This document shows, piece by piece, positions 5,816-13,057 of a DNA stretch of 13,057 nucleotides. Source of the stretch: Clostridia bacterium (GTDB lineage: Bacteria; Bacillota; Clostridia; Oscillospirales; CAG-272). Within the stretch, counting starts at the first letter, position 1, and each line of letters begins with the position of its first letter. The position numbers were made by a program, and so were the translations under genes. The notes beneath the pieces were generated by a model, which saw only the letters and a list, made by a program, of their open reading frames with translations, ran no database searches and was not told where the DNA came from. The stretch covers positions 1 through 13,057 of the forward strand of contig JAGDCE010000072.1 in assembly GCA_017958705.1 (NCBI GenBank), in the 5' to 3' direction.

Positions 5816-8098
5816 TCAAAGCGTGAGATCGCCGTCAGAACAATGGACCGTCACGTCCTTCAGCGTGTTCCAGGCGGAGTTGTATTCACCGTATAACTGC
5901 GTCCAGCGCTCCGACGTGCCCTCAAAGTATATCTCGGTCAGTCTTACGCATACCCGGTCGTCCTTGCCGACGACGCCGAAGGCGCCGTAACCGAGCGTCT
6001 GCAGCGAAGCGGGAAGATGAACGACTTTAAGGTTCGGGCAGTTGCTGAAGGCGTACGTGCCGATATACTCGATCCCCTCCGGAACGTAAAGCTCGACGAC
6101 GCTTCCCGCGCGTGCGAAAGCGTTGCGCCCGACGGACGTAACTTTGGAGCCTTCATACTGCGTGGGTACGACGAGTACGCCCGCGCGGAACGTGCCGACG
6201 TCGGAGACGTACAGGGTGCCGTCGGCGTACCGGCGGAATTCGAGTCCTTCGGACGGAATCTCGGTCGAAAAGCCCTCTACGGTGCCTTTCGCCGTCAGCG
6301 TGCCGTCCCAGTTGTTCGTGTATTTGTCGCATAATGCACTGTAGATTTTACCCGCCGCACGCTTGACCGCCGAGGTCTCTCCGAATTTAAGCTGGAAAGC
6401 GCGGAAATGTACCGACGATTTTTCAACGTGCGCGAACTGTTCGTCGTCAAGCTGACATGAAAGCGCCTCGTCCCACAGCTCGCCGCATTTCTTTATAACG
6501 GTGTAATCCTTCTTGCCGTCGACGCTCGGCGCGTAGAAGACCTTCGGATCGGTGTAAACGGACGTGTGGCCGTTCCACTCGGTCAGACCGACGCGTCTCG
6601 AGGTATCGTTTACGAGCTCTATGTATTCGAGTATGTAAGGCGCGGCTTCGCCGTAGTAGTCGGCGAGGAATTCGTCGCGCCACGTGATGAACTGCTCGCG
6701 GCTGACGTCGGGCTGCCACATAAGGCGGTTTATCAGATAGTTGCGCAGCTCGCAGAACTCGCCCGTCTCGGCGAGGTGTTCTCCCTCGAACAGAAGTCCT
6801 GTGCAGCCGAGCTGCATGAACGCCTGCATATTGTCCCAGAGTACGTTTATGTCCGGACCTACGGACGCCTCATACGATGCGTGGTTGTAAGAGTAATCGT
6901 ATATTGAAAGCTTTTTGCAGATATTCGCCCAGTTCTGCATATTTTTGAACGTCTCGCTGTTGTGTTCGCAATTCGGATCGTTGTACGCGTGATTGAAGCA
7001 CGAGCCGTCCATCATGCACAGACCGATCACGACATTATCGCGCGGAACGACAAACGACGGATCGGGCGCGATAGTCGTCTCTTTATAGGCATAGGTGAGG
7101 ATATCTATCTGTCTGTCCGGATATTTCTCTTTGACTCTGTCGGCGATCTCGTTGATGAACACGAGCAGCGAGCCCATCACGGTGCCGCCCGCCGCCTCGT
7201 TTTTTGCTTTGCATTCGGCGCAGGTGCAGAATTTGCCGCCGTCGTTCTGGTTGATGTGGAAAAGCGTCTTCGTCGGGTTTTTGTCTATCTGGGCGCAGAG
7301 GCTTTCGAAAACCGTGTCAACGATCTTCTGATCTGACAGGCACGGCTGAGACGAGAATCCGTCGCCGGTCTTTGCAAGCGAGCCGAGGTTGTGAGAGCCG
7401 GCGTATTTTATGCTTGTGCTCTTGGTACGGTTGACGAATCTCTGCACCTTTACCTCGGAAGAACGCGACCAGTTGTAGCGTCCCGGGAAGATCGGGTTGA
7501 AGACCGTTCTCTGCCCCGCCGGCACGTTTTTGACGTATTCTTCCTTTACGTACGTGAAAGTCTCGGAATAAAACCTCATCCCGAGATAATCCTGCAGAAA
7601 ATCGTACAGGCCGTTGACCGTCCCGCGGTTGATCACGCCGGAAATATACAGATCCGCTCCGTCCTGGATCAGCGCGTAGCCGTCGTCCTTTACTTCCGTC
7701 AGCGCGTCGGTAAGCTTCTGCGGCACGCCTTCGATGCTGCCGAGGACTATCGCGTGCTCCGTCCGGTCGGCGGGCGTTTTCAGCTCGAGTCCGTACCCTG
7801 TCGCGAATTTTATCAGCCTTATAAGGTCTTTCGCACCGGAATTTATGCCCGACGCCGCGTCCTCCGCGGTGACGACGCAGAAATCACTGAGCGGCACGCC
7901 GCCGATCTTCACGTCTTTTACGGTGACGACCGGATCTTCCGGGGCGTCGGTCACGTCGGCTTCGGTATCAGTCACCTCCGTGTCGGGCGCGGCGGTCACT
8001 GTGCCGGCCGGCGTCGTTTCGGAGTCGCCCGTGCACGAGATCAGCGCGGACAGCGCGAAGACCGCGGTCAGTATCAGAGACAAGATCTTTCTTATCAT
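5816..8098 (-). CDS. DUF4838 lipoprotein with leucine-rich repeats (paralogue of 3436-5682)
   Basis: This 760-residue lipoprotein has a signal peptide with lipobox LISC (Cys22) and a Thr/Asp/Glu-rich linker, then the same domain order as its downstream neighbour. There is a GH67-N-like region (about 60-200, YDFLQDYLGMRFYSETFTYV) and a DUF4838 region (about 205-510) with QND (284-286) and FCTCAEC (Cys291, Cys293, Cys296). The leucine-rich repeats occupy the last 154 residues. The two proteins align over their full length, best at the C-terminus (IPSEGLEFR, GTLYVSDVGTF, PEGIEYIGTYAF), so they arose by tandem duplication and then diverged. A glycan-binding or glycan-cleaving role at the cell surface is inferred from the family. 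AAGGTGA (8105-8111) supports the start. It is divergent from the GH3 gene, so the two may be co-regulated. No convincing terminator separates it from the operon downstream. Confidence 0.87.
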   Translation of the reverse strand: MIRKILSLILTAVFALSALISCTGDSETTPAGTVTAAPDTEVTDTEADVTDAPEDPVVTVKDVKIGGVPLSDFCVVTAEDAASGINSGAKDLIRLIKFATGYGLELKTPADRTEHAIVLGSIEGVPQKLTDALTEVKDDGYALIQDGADLYISGVINRGTVNGLYDFLQDYLGMRFYSETFTYVKEEYVKNVPAGQRTVFNPIFPGRYNWSRSSEVKVQRFVNRTKSTSIKYAGSHNLGSLAKTGDGFSSQPCLSDQKIVDTVFESLCAQIDKNPTKTLFHINQNDGGKFCTCAECKAKNEAAGGTVMGSLLVFINEIADRVKEKYPDRQIDILTYAYKETTIAPDPSFVVPRDNVVIGLCMMDGSCFNHAYNDPNCEHNSETFKNMQNWANICKKLSIYDYSYNHASYEASVGPDINVLWDNMQAFMQLGCTGLLFEGEHLAETGEFCELRNYLINRLMWQPDVSREQFITWRDEFLADYYGEAAPYILEYIELVNDTSRRVGLTEWNGHTSVYTDPKVFYAPSVDGKKDYTVIKKCGELWDEALSCQLDDEQFAHVEKSSVHFRAFQLKFGETSAVKRAAGKIYSALCDKYTNNWDGTLTAKGTVEGFSTEIPSEGLEFRRYADGTLYVSDVGTFRAGVLVVPTQYEGSKVTSVGRNAFARAGSVVELYVPEGIEYIGTYAFSNCPNLKVVHLPASLQTLGYGAFGVVGKDDRVCVRLTEIYFEGTSERWTQLYGEYNSAWNTLKDVTVHCSDGDLTL

Positions 8099-8113
8099 AT
8101 CCGTTCACCTTTA

Positions 8114-8128
8114 TATATCACTGATATA
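8114..8128. promoter_or_regulatory. Palindrome TATATCA-C-TGATATA downstream of the -10
   Basis: This is a perfect 7+7 palindrome with a single central base. It lies between the -10 (8129-8134) and the ribosome-binding site (8105-8111) of the minus-strand lipoprotein gene, near the expected transcription start. It is a plausible repressor site, but AT richness raises the chance of coincidence. Confidence 0.35.
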
Positions 8129-8157
8129 AATATAACATATTTTTACGGCCGTGTCAA
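8129..8157 (-). promoter_or_regulatory. Promoter of the upstream DUF4838 lipoprotein gene
   Basis: On the minus strand there is TTGACA (8157-8152), a 17-base spacer, then TATATT (8134-8129). The match is near-perfect. The -35 is part of the shared 14-base element and faces away from the GH3 promoter. Confidence 0.75.
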
Positions 8158-8179
8158 GATATCTTCAGCGTTCTTGACA
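8152..8179. promoter_or_regulatory. Inverted repeat joining two divergent -35 boxes; shared element copy 2
   Basis: TGTCAAGA (8152-8159) and TCTTGACA (8172-8179) are perfect inverted copies with a 12-base spacer, and each contains one of the two divergent -35 hexamers. Positions 8165-8152 on the minus strand read AAGATATCTTGACA, identical to 5784-5797. A regulator bound here could control both genes. Confidence 0.5.
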
Positions 8180-8202
8180 AATACGATGCGATATGTTATA
8201 AT
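8174..8202 (+). promoter_or_regulatory. Promoter of the GH3 beta-glucosidase gene
   Basis: TTGACA (8174-8179), a 17-base spacer, then TATAAT (8197-8202). Both hexamers match the consensus exactly. Transcription would start near 8209, leaving a leader of only about 20 bases. Confidence 0.85.
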
Positions 8203-8228
8203 TTTGAAAAAAATGACGGCGGTGTGAT

Positions 8229-10388
8229 ATGAAAAACATGATGTATTCGCAGGCGTATGAGGCGGCGCGCGAAAAAGCGCGCGCACTGCTCTCAAAAATG
8301 ACTCTGACAGAAAAGATCGGTCAGCTTTCACAGTTCGGAACGTCGATATATTCCGACAATGAGCAGCGGTTCGAGGACCATTTCAGCGAGGGCAAGGTCG
8401 GATCGTATCTGACGATAAAAGGCGCCGGAAAGACGAACGGAATACAGAAGGATCTGCTCAAAGCCACGCGCACGCCGATACCCGCGCTGTTCGCTGACGA
8501 CGTGATTCACGGCTACCGCACTACGTTCCCGACGCCGCTCGCGCAGTCCTGCTCGTGGGATCCGGAGCTTACGCGGCAATGCAACGGGATCGCCGCGAAG
8601 GAGGCTTACCGCGCGGGACTCAAATGGACGTTCGCGCCGATGGTCGATATCGCGCGCGATCCGCGCTGGGGCAGGATCATGGAGGGATACGGCGAGGACA
8701 CGTATCTGTGCTCGCGCTTTGCCGAAGCGGCGGTCCGCGGCTTCCAGGGCGACGGCGACAGGCCGGGAAAGGATCACATCTACGCCTGCATGAAGCATTA
8801 CGCGGCGTACGGCGCGTGCGTCGGCGGACGCGATTACAACACCGCCGATATGTCGCCGCAGACGCTCCAAGACGTGTATCTGCCGCCGTTCAGAGCGGGC
8901 GTGGAGGCCGGCGCGGCGACCGTTATGTCGGCTTTCAACGACGTGAACGGCGTGCCCGCCACGGCGAACAGGTATCTGTTGAAAGACGTGCTTCGGGAGC
9001 AGTTCGGTTTCCGCGGCTTCGTCGTATCCGACGCCGGGGCGATCGGCGAGCTGATCGCGCACGGCTACGCCGAGGACGGCGGCGACGCGGCGGAAAAGGC
9101 GTTCAACGCCGGCGTCGACATGGTCATGGCGGGCGACCTTTACAACGACACGTTCCCCGCTCTGATCAAAGAGGGAAAGATAAAAGAGGAGGACGTCGAC
9201 GAATCGGTCTTCTCGATCCTCACGCTGAAATACTTTATCGGTCTGTTCGACGAGCCGTACGTGGATCCTTCGGGCGAAGACTGCTTCTTCTGTCCCGAAC
9301 ACAGAGCGGCGGCGAGGAAAGCCGGCGCGGAATGCGCCGTCCTGCTTGAAAACGACGGGATCCTGCCGCTGTCAGGCGTTAAGAGCGTCGCGCTCGCCGG
9401 TCCGCTCAGCTCCGAGGAGGGCAAACATCACCTGCTCGGCGGCTGGTCGTGCAGCAGTGACAGCGCTTATACTGTCTCGATAAAAGACGGTCTTACCGCC
9501 GCGCTGCCAGGCGCGCGCGTCGACGTGCTGCCCTGCGACAGATTCGATGGCGTGACGGAGGAAAACATAGAAAAGGCGGCGCAGGCCGCCAAAGGATACG
9601 ACGTGATCGTCGCCTGCGTAGGAGAAACCGCGTTCATGTCCGGCGAGGCGGCGAGCCGCTCCGAACTCGGTCTGCCCGGGCTTCAGGAAAAACTCGTGCT
9701 CGCGCTGTGCGCGACCGGAAAACCCGTCGTCTGTCTCGTGTCATCCGGCAGGCCGCTCGTGCTTACCGGGATAAAAGACAAGGTGAACGCTCTGATGATG
9801 ATCTGGCAGCCCGGCACGGAAGCGGGAAACTCCGTCGCGGATCTGCTGACCGGCAGAGTCTGCCCGTCCGGCCGTCTGACCGCGTCGTTCCCGTACCGCG
9901 CAGGACAGATACCGGTATATTACAACCACACCTCGACCGGCAGACCGGCGCTCGGCAACTGGGTCTTCGAGTCGAAATACCGCGACTGTCAGATCGAGCC
10001 GCTGTATCCGTTCGGTTACGGCGGATCGTACACGAACTTTGAATTCTCGGATATCAGTATCTCGTCGGATTCCATGAGCGCGGACGGCTGCATCGACGTG
10101 TCGCTGACCGTCAGGAACGTCGGCTCGTACGCCGGCGCCGACGTGGTGCAGATTTACGTGCGCGATCTTGTCGGCTCGCGCGTCCGCCCCGTTAAAGAGC
10201 TCAAAGCTTTTGAAAAAGTGTTCCTGCGCCCGGGCGAGAGCAAGCGCGTGAAGATCCCGCTTCCGGCGTCACGCCTCGCTTTCACCGGCGTTGATATGAA
10301 ACAGACGGTCGAGCCCGGAAAATTCTTCCTGTGGGTATCCGAGCGAAGCGACGACGAAAGATACAAATTCGAATTTGAAGTGAATTAA
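8229..10388 (+). CDS. bglX: Glycoside hydrolase family 3 beta-glucosidase, BglX type
   Basis: This 719-residue enzyme should hydrolyse terminal beta-linked glucose (or xylose) from short glycans with retention of configuration. Domain order is that of BglX: a GH3 N-terminal barrel (about 20-340), a GH3 C-terminal alpha/beta sandwich (about 365-600) and a fibronectin-III-like domain (about 620-715). Visible motifs are MTLTEKIGQLSQ, RDPRWGR (143-149), MKHYAAYG, VVSDAGAI with the nucleophile Asp268, and MSGEAASRS with the likely acid/base Glu473. E. coli BglX is exported, but this protein has no signal peptide and should be cytoplasmic, acting on imported oligosaccharides. GGCGGTG at 8218-8224 supports the start. 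It is divergent from a DUF4838 lipoprotein gene through a shared promoter region and ends at a bidirectional terminator. Activity on glucosides versus xylosides cannot be told from sequence alone. Confidence 0.95.
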   Translation: MKNMMYSQAYEAAREKARALLSKMTLTEKIGQLSQFGTSIYSDNEQRFEDHFSEGKVGSYLTIKGAGKTNGIQKDLLKATRTPIPALFADDVIHGYRTTFPTPLAQSCSWDPELTRQCNGIAAKEAYRAGLKWTFAPMVDIARDPRWGRIMEGYGEDTYLCSRFAEAAVRGFQGDGDRPGKDHIYACMKHYAAYGACVGGRDYNTADMSPQTLQDVYLPPFRAGVEAGAATVMSAFNDVNGVPATANRYLLKDVLREQFGFRGFVVSDAGAIGELIAHGYAEDGGDAAEKAFNAGVDMVMAGDLYNDTFPALIKEGKIKEEDVDESVFSILTLKYFIGLFDEPYVDPSGEDCFFCPEHRAAARKAGAECAVLLENDGILPLSGVKSVALAGPLSSEEGKHHLLGGWSCSSDSAYTVSIKDGLTAALPGARVDVLPCDRFDGVTEENIEKAAQAAKGYDVIVACVGETAFMSGEAASRSELGLPGLQEKLVLALCATGKPVVCLVSSGRPLVLTGIKDKVNALMMIWQPGTEAGNSVADLLTGRVCPSGRLTASFPYRAGQIPVYYNHTSTGRPALGNWVFESKYRDCQIEPLYPFGYGGSYTNFEFSDISISSDSMSADGCIDVSLTVRNVGSYAGADVVQIYVRDLVGSRVRPVKELKAFEKVFLRPGESKRVKIPLPASRLAFTGVDMKQTVEPGKFFLWVSERSDDERYKFEFEVN

Positions 10389-10426
10389 AAAAAGAATTGC
10401 GGACCGCGGTCCGCAATTCTTTTTTT
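10387..10426. terminator. 40-base perfect palindrome, bidirectional terminator
   Basis: The stretch is its own reverse complement: seven A, then GAATTGCGGACC, the centre GC, then the mirror, ending in seven T. Transcribed from either side it gives a strong GC-rich hairpin followed by a U run. It lies between the convergent stops of the GH3 gene (10388) and the CBM9-like gene (10429) and would serve both. Confidence 0.93.
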
Positions 10427-10428
10427 CA

Positions 10429-12048
10429 TCATTTCTTCTTCTTTTTGGAGATCAGTATCACCGCAACGGCGGCCGCGGCAGCTACCGCTACGCCTATCGC
10501 CGCATATATGATCCAGGTGTTGTTCTTTTTCTCGGTCGTCTTTTCGGGAGCGGTCGTGGTGCCGTCCGTCGTGGCGGGCTCGGCTTCGGTGACGTCGGCC
10601 GCGGTCGTGGCTTCAGCTTCGGTCGTTACCGGATCGGTCTGTTTATCGGTATCGGTCGCGGGAGTATCGACGACTTCGGCGAGGTAATCGGGATCGAGAT
10701 TCGGCTCGGCCTCTCCGTTCACGCGGAACAGGACCGCGTCGTCATAGGACTTGAAGAAGCCCGCTTTGTAAACGGTGATCTCGGTCTCGTCGGGATCGGA
10801 CGTACCGCCGTCGAGCGCGTCGAAACGCAGCTTGAGGACGTAGCCCTCGTAGCCGTTCGCGTCTTCGAGATCGACCGTGGCGACCTGCTTGCCTTCCGCC
10901 TCATAGTATTCGAACTGACGGCTGTATCCGCCGGTGAAATCGCTGACGCCGTCGGAGCAACAGTAGAATATCTCGCCTATCGCGTAGCCGTAATTGGTCG
11001 TTAAGACCATAGCGAAGTAGGGGTAATCCTCGGCCTTGATCTTGATCTGGGACGAGACGTTCAAAGAAATGTACGGGTCGTTGCTGTCGTCGAACGTGAA
11101 GGTGACGCTGCCGTCGTCGTTTTGCGAGAAATGGATGTCATGCGGAGAGGAAAGCTTCGTGAAGTCTACGGGAACGTATTCGCCCTCGGCTTCCGGGATC
11201 GGAGCTCTCGTGGTCGTCTCGCCGGCGGGGTTGGGGTCGGTGAGCGTCGCTCCGCCGAACACGGTGGAGGTCGAGAGGATCAGGCGGTTGGTACCGCAGA
11301 TGTTGTCGTCTCTGTTGTTGATGACGCCGGAGCCCCATTCGAGCCAGTTCTGCCACTTGTTGTCGTTCTCGCCCTGGGTCGCGGTGAGCAGCGCGGCGGC
11401 TATGCCGTAGCTGTTGCCGGCGTGCGGGGCGTCTTCAAGCAGCTCATCCCACGGGATGAAGAGCTCGTAAGTGGTCGTCGTGCCGTCGTTGGAGGCGCCG
11501 TATTTGCCGCCCTCGCTCTGCAGGGCGAGGCCGGACATGATGCCGTGCCAGCAGTAGGAATAGCACTCGCCGTCATCGGGGCTGTACGCGAACGCGAATT
11601 CCTGATATTCATCGGAATAGTTGGCGTCGCGCGCCGCGGATGCGAACAGGCCCTGGTCTTCGGTGCAGCCGTACGGGTCAAGTCTCATCTGCAGGCAGTC
11701 GCCGTTCCAGATCTGAGCGCCGTCAACGTTATCGTTGCAGGGGCTGCTGTCGGGAGTCTGAGCGGCTATGTAAAGGCCGTCGTACGTATAGCGGAACCAG
11801 ATGGTGAACTCCACGTCGGTCTGATCGTCCTTGCTGACGTCAGTCTGCGGGTTTTCGGGGTATTTGATATGCGCTACCGACGGCTGGCCCCATTCGTCGA
11901 CGTTTACTTTGCCGTCGATCTCGGGCTCAATGTCGAACTGAAGCGCTTCAACTGTCGCGAACGCTTCCGGTTCGTCTTCTGCCGCGCAGATAACCGCCAT
12001 GGACAGGACCATTGCGGAAGCTATGAGGATCGAAATCAGTTTTTTCAT
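10429..12048 (-). CDS. Secreted, membrane-anchored CBM9-like carbohydrate-binding protein
   Basis: This 539-residue protein has a signal peptide (about 1-22). Next is a DOMON/CBM9-like domain (about 28-255), recognised by IDGKVNVDEWGQP, then FTIWFRYTYDGLYIAAQTPD and WNGDCLQMRLDP. A second beta-rich region follows (about 290-450), then a Thr/Glu/Ala-rich stalk (about 458-508), a transmembrane helix (about 512-534) and a KKKKK tail. CBM9-like domains bind sugar chains or ends. No catalytic residues are visible, so it probably captures glycans at the surface; this is an inference. AAAGGTG (12054-12060) supports the start. It is convergent with the GH3 glucosidase and ends at the shared terminator. 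Its signal-stalk-helix-lysine plan is the same as that of the Ig-like protein at 690-2294. It has its own promoter and is not in an operon with glnS. Confidence 0.87.
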   Translation of the reverse strand: MKKLISILIASAMVLSMAVICAAEDEPEAFATVEALQFDIEPEIDGKVNVDEWGQPSVAHIKYPENPQTDVSKDDQTDVEFTIWFRYTYDGLYIAAQTPDSSPCNDNVDGAQIWNGDCLQMRLDPYGCTEDQGLFASAARDANYSDEYQEFAFAYSPDDGECYSYCWHGIMSGLALQSEGGKYGASNDGTTTTYELFIPWDELLEDAPHAGNSYGIAAALLTATQGENDNKWQNWLEWGSGVINNRDDNICGTNRLILSTSTVFGGATLTDPNPAGETTTRAPIPEAEGEYVPVDFTKLSSPHDIHFSQNDDGSVTFTFDDSNDPYISLNVSSQIKIKAEDYPYFAMVLTTNYGYAIGEIFYCCSDGVSDFTGGYSRQFEYYEAEGKQVATVDLEDANGYEGYVLKLRFDALDGGTSDPDETEITVYKAGFFKSYDDAVLFRVNGEAEPNLDPDYLAEVVDTPATDTDKQTDPVTTEAEATTAADVTEAEPATTDGTTTAPEKTTEKKNNTWIIYAAIGVAVAAAAAVAVILISKKKKK

Positions 12049-12083
12049 AGTAACACCTTTCGTTTATTTTTATTTCTGTTTCA

Positions 12084-12112
12084 ATAATACACTTTTTTTC
12101 GTGTTTTGTCAA
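12084..12112 (-). promoter_or_regulatory. Promoter of the CBM9-like protein gene
   Basis: On the minus strand there is TTGACA (12112-12107), a 17-base spacer, then TATTAT (12089-12084). The -35 lies only 7 bases past the glnS stop codon. Its surroundings, GTATTGACAAAACA, are identical to those at the membrane protein promoter (621-608). Confidence 0.8.
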
Positions 12113-12119
12113 TACCTTT

Positions 12120-13057
12120 TCAGATTTTGAAGCTGTCTTTGAGCGTGACTATGCGGTTATAAACTCCGTTGTTTCTGCTGTCCATGGTGAAATATCCGAG
12201 GCGGACGAACTGGAACCTCTGCCCCGGCGCCGCGTCTTTCATCGCGGGCTCGAGCTTTATGCCGCAGACGGTCTTCTTTGATTCGGGATTGAGATATTTA
12301 TCGTATTCGGAAGAATCGATCTCGTTCATGTTCGCGTACGTGAAAAGTCTGTCGAACAGGGCGGCGTCCGCGGTCACGCAATGACCGGCGGATACCCAGT
12401 GGATCGTGCCTTTGATCTTTCTGCCGTCGGCGGGCATGCCGTTGCCGGTCTGCAGGTCCGCGGTGCAGTGAACTTCGGTGACGTTGCCGTCGTCGTCCGT
12501 TATGATGTCGACGCATTTCACGATATAAGCTCCCATGAGTCTGACCTCGCCGTCCGGCTTCATGCGGTGGAATTTGGGAGGCGGATCCTTGGCGACATCG
12601 TCGCGCTCGATATAAAGCACCTTTGAGAACGGCACTTTCCTCGTGCCGGCGTCCGGGTCGTTAGGGTTGTTCGGCAGATCGAAATACTCGACTTTGCCGT
12701 CCGGGTAATTGTCAATCACGACCTTTACCGGATCGAGAACGGCGATACGGCGCTCCGCGGTATTGTTCAGCTCCTCGCGCACGCAGTGCTCGAGCAGACC
12801 GATATCGACGAGGCTGTTCGATTTCGCGACGCCGACACGCCCGATGAAATCGAGGATCGACGCGGCGGTGAAACCGCGGCGGCGCAGACCGCACAGCGTG
12901 GGCATGCGCGGGTCGTCCCAGCCGTCGACGAGACCGGTCTCGACGAGATGACGCAGGAAACGCTTGCTCATCACAGTATGCGTGACGTTGAGCCGCGCGA
13001 ATTCGATATGTCTCGGTTTCGCGGGCAGATCGACGTGATCGCGCACCCAGTTGTAAA
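12120..13057 (-). CDS. glnS: Glutaminyl-tRNA synthetase, C-terminal part (5' end outside window)
   Basis: The frame is open to the window edge, so the N-terminal Rossmann half with the HIGH motif is missing. The visible 312 codons align with the second half of E. coli GlnRS. They include YNWVRDHVDL, EFARLNVTHTVMSKR (the KMSKS-equivalent loop), GWDDPRMPTLCGLRRRGFTAAS, VLDPVKVVIDNY, KVPFSKVLYIERDD, IHWVSAGH and FQFVRLGYFTMDSR. The last segments are the anticodon-binding beta-barrels. The C-terminus ends where GlnRS normally does, with no YqeY-like extension. The enzyme charges tRNA-Gln with glutamine in the cytoplasm. A GTG at 13046 could look like a start, but conserved family sequence continues upstream of it. 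No clear terminator follows; the next gene's promoter begins at once. Confidence 0.97.
   Translation of the reverse strand, partial: YNWVRDHVDLPAKPRHIEFARLNVTHTVMSKRFLRHLVETGLVDGWDDPRMPTLCGLRRRGFTAASILDFIGRVGVAKSNSLVDIGLLEHCVREELNNTAERRIAVLDPVKVVIDNYPDGKVEYFDLPNNPNDPDAGTRKVPFSKVLYIERDDVAKDPPPKFHRMKPDGEVRLMGAYIVKCVDIITDDDGNVTEVHCTADLQTGNGMPADGRKIKGTIHWVSAGHCVTADAALFDRLFTYANMNEIDSSEYDKYLNPESKKTVCGIKLEPAMKDAAPGQRFQFVRLGYFTMDSRNNGVYNRIVTLKDSFKI

Noticed and set aside
8328..9302. Long minus-strand frame opposite the GH3 gene
   Set aside because: Arg/Val/Ala-rich shadow of a gene with unmistakable GH3 motifs; no independent support.
8555..9349. Plus-strand frame in another phase of the GH3 gene
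   Set aside because: Low-complexity Arg/Gly-rich translation typical of a shifted frame of a GC-rich gene.
13044..13046. GTG as the glnS start
   Set aside because: Conserved GlnRS sequence (YNW before VRDHVDL) continues upstream in frame to the window edge, so the gene is truncated by the window, not shortened.
1..13057. tRNA or rRNA genes, CRISPR arrays, insertion sequences, attachment sites
   Set aside because: No cloverleaf-like sequence, regularly spaced repeats, transposase motifs or long terminal repeats were seen on either strand. The only regular tandem repeat is the coding TTKAPE array.

Overview
The window looks like a chromosomal segment of a moderately GC-rich Gram-positive anaerobe of the Clostridia (Bacillota), of the kind recovered from guts. 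The evidence is the strong Shine-Dalgarno sites (AAAGGTG, GAGGTGAG, AAAGGATC), near-perfect sigma-70/sigma-A promoters (TTGACA, 17-base spacer, TATAAT-like), lipoproteins with lipobox cysteines, surface proteins with Thr-rich stalks, BspA-type leucine-rich repeats, and a GlnRS. This placement is an inference; no rRNA or other strong phylogenetic marker is present. Coding density is high, and no gap between genes exceeds about 135 bases.

Layout from left to right. A multi-pass membrane protein of unknown function runs off the left edge (minus strand, own promoter). Next is a secreted, membrane-anchored Ig-like protein (minus, own promoter). Then comes a three-gene minus-strand operon, in transcription order: a DUF4838/leucine-rich-repeat lipoprotein, a lipoprotein carrying a complete barnase ribonuclease domain on a Thr-rich stalk, and a barstar-type inhibitor. 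Upstream of it lies a second, paralogous DUF4838/leucine-rich-repeat lipoprotein with its own promoter. That gene is divergent from a plus-strand cytoplasmic GH3 beta-glucosidase of the BglX type. A 40-base perfect palindrome, probably a bidirectional terminator, separates the glucosidase from a convergent secreted CBM9-like, membrane-anchored protein (minus). The 3' part of glnS (minus) runs off the right edge.

How the genes may work together. Five of the eight complete genes encode exported, cell-surface-tethered proteins. DUF4838 (related to the GH67 glucuronidase fold), the CBM9-like domain and the GH3 enzyme together suggest handling of plant or host glycans, with final hydrolysis in the cytoplasm. 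The most notable item is the barnase-barstar cassette. The ribonuclease keeps the catalytic residues of barnase but is predicted to be lipid-anchored outside the cell, with its inhibitor encoded 8 bases downstream. Positions equivalent to barnase Arg59 and to its barstar contacts Trp38 and Glu76 have all changed together, which suggests an interface that has co-evolved away from the classical pair. The promoter regions around the two DUF4838 genes share a 14-base element and carry several inverted repeats that could be operators.
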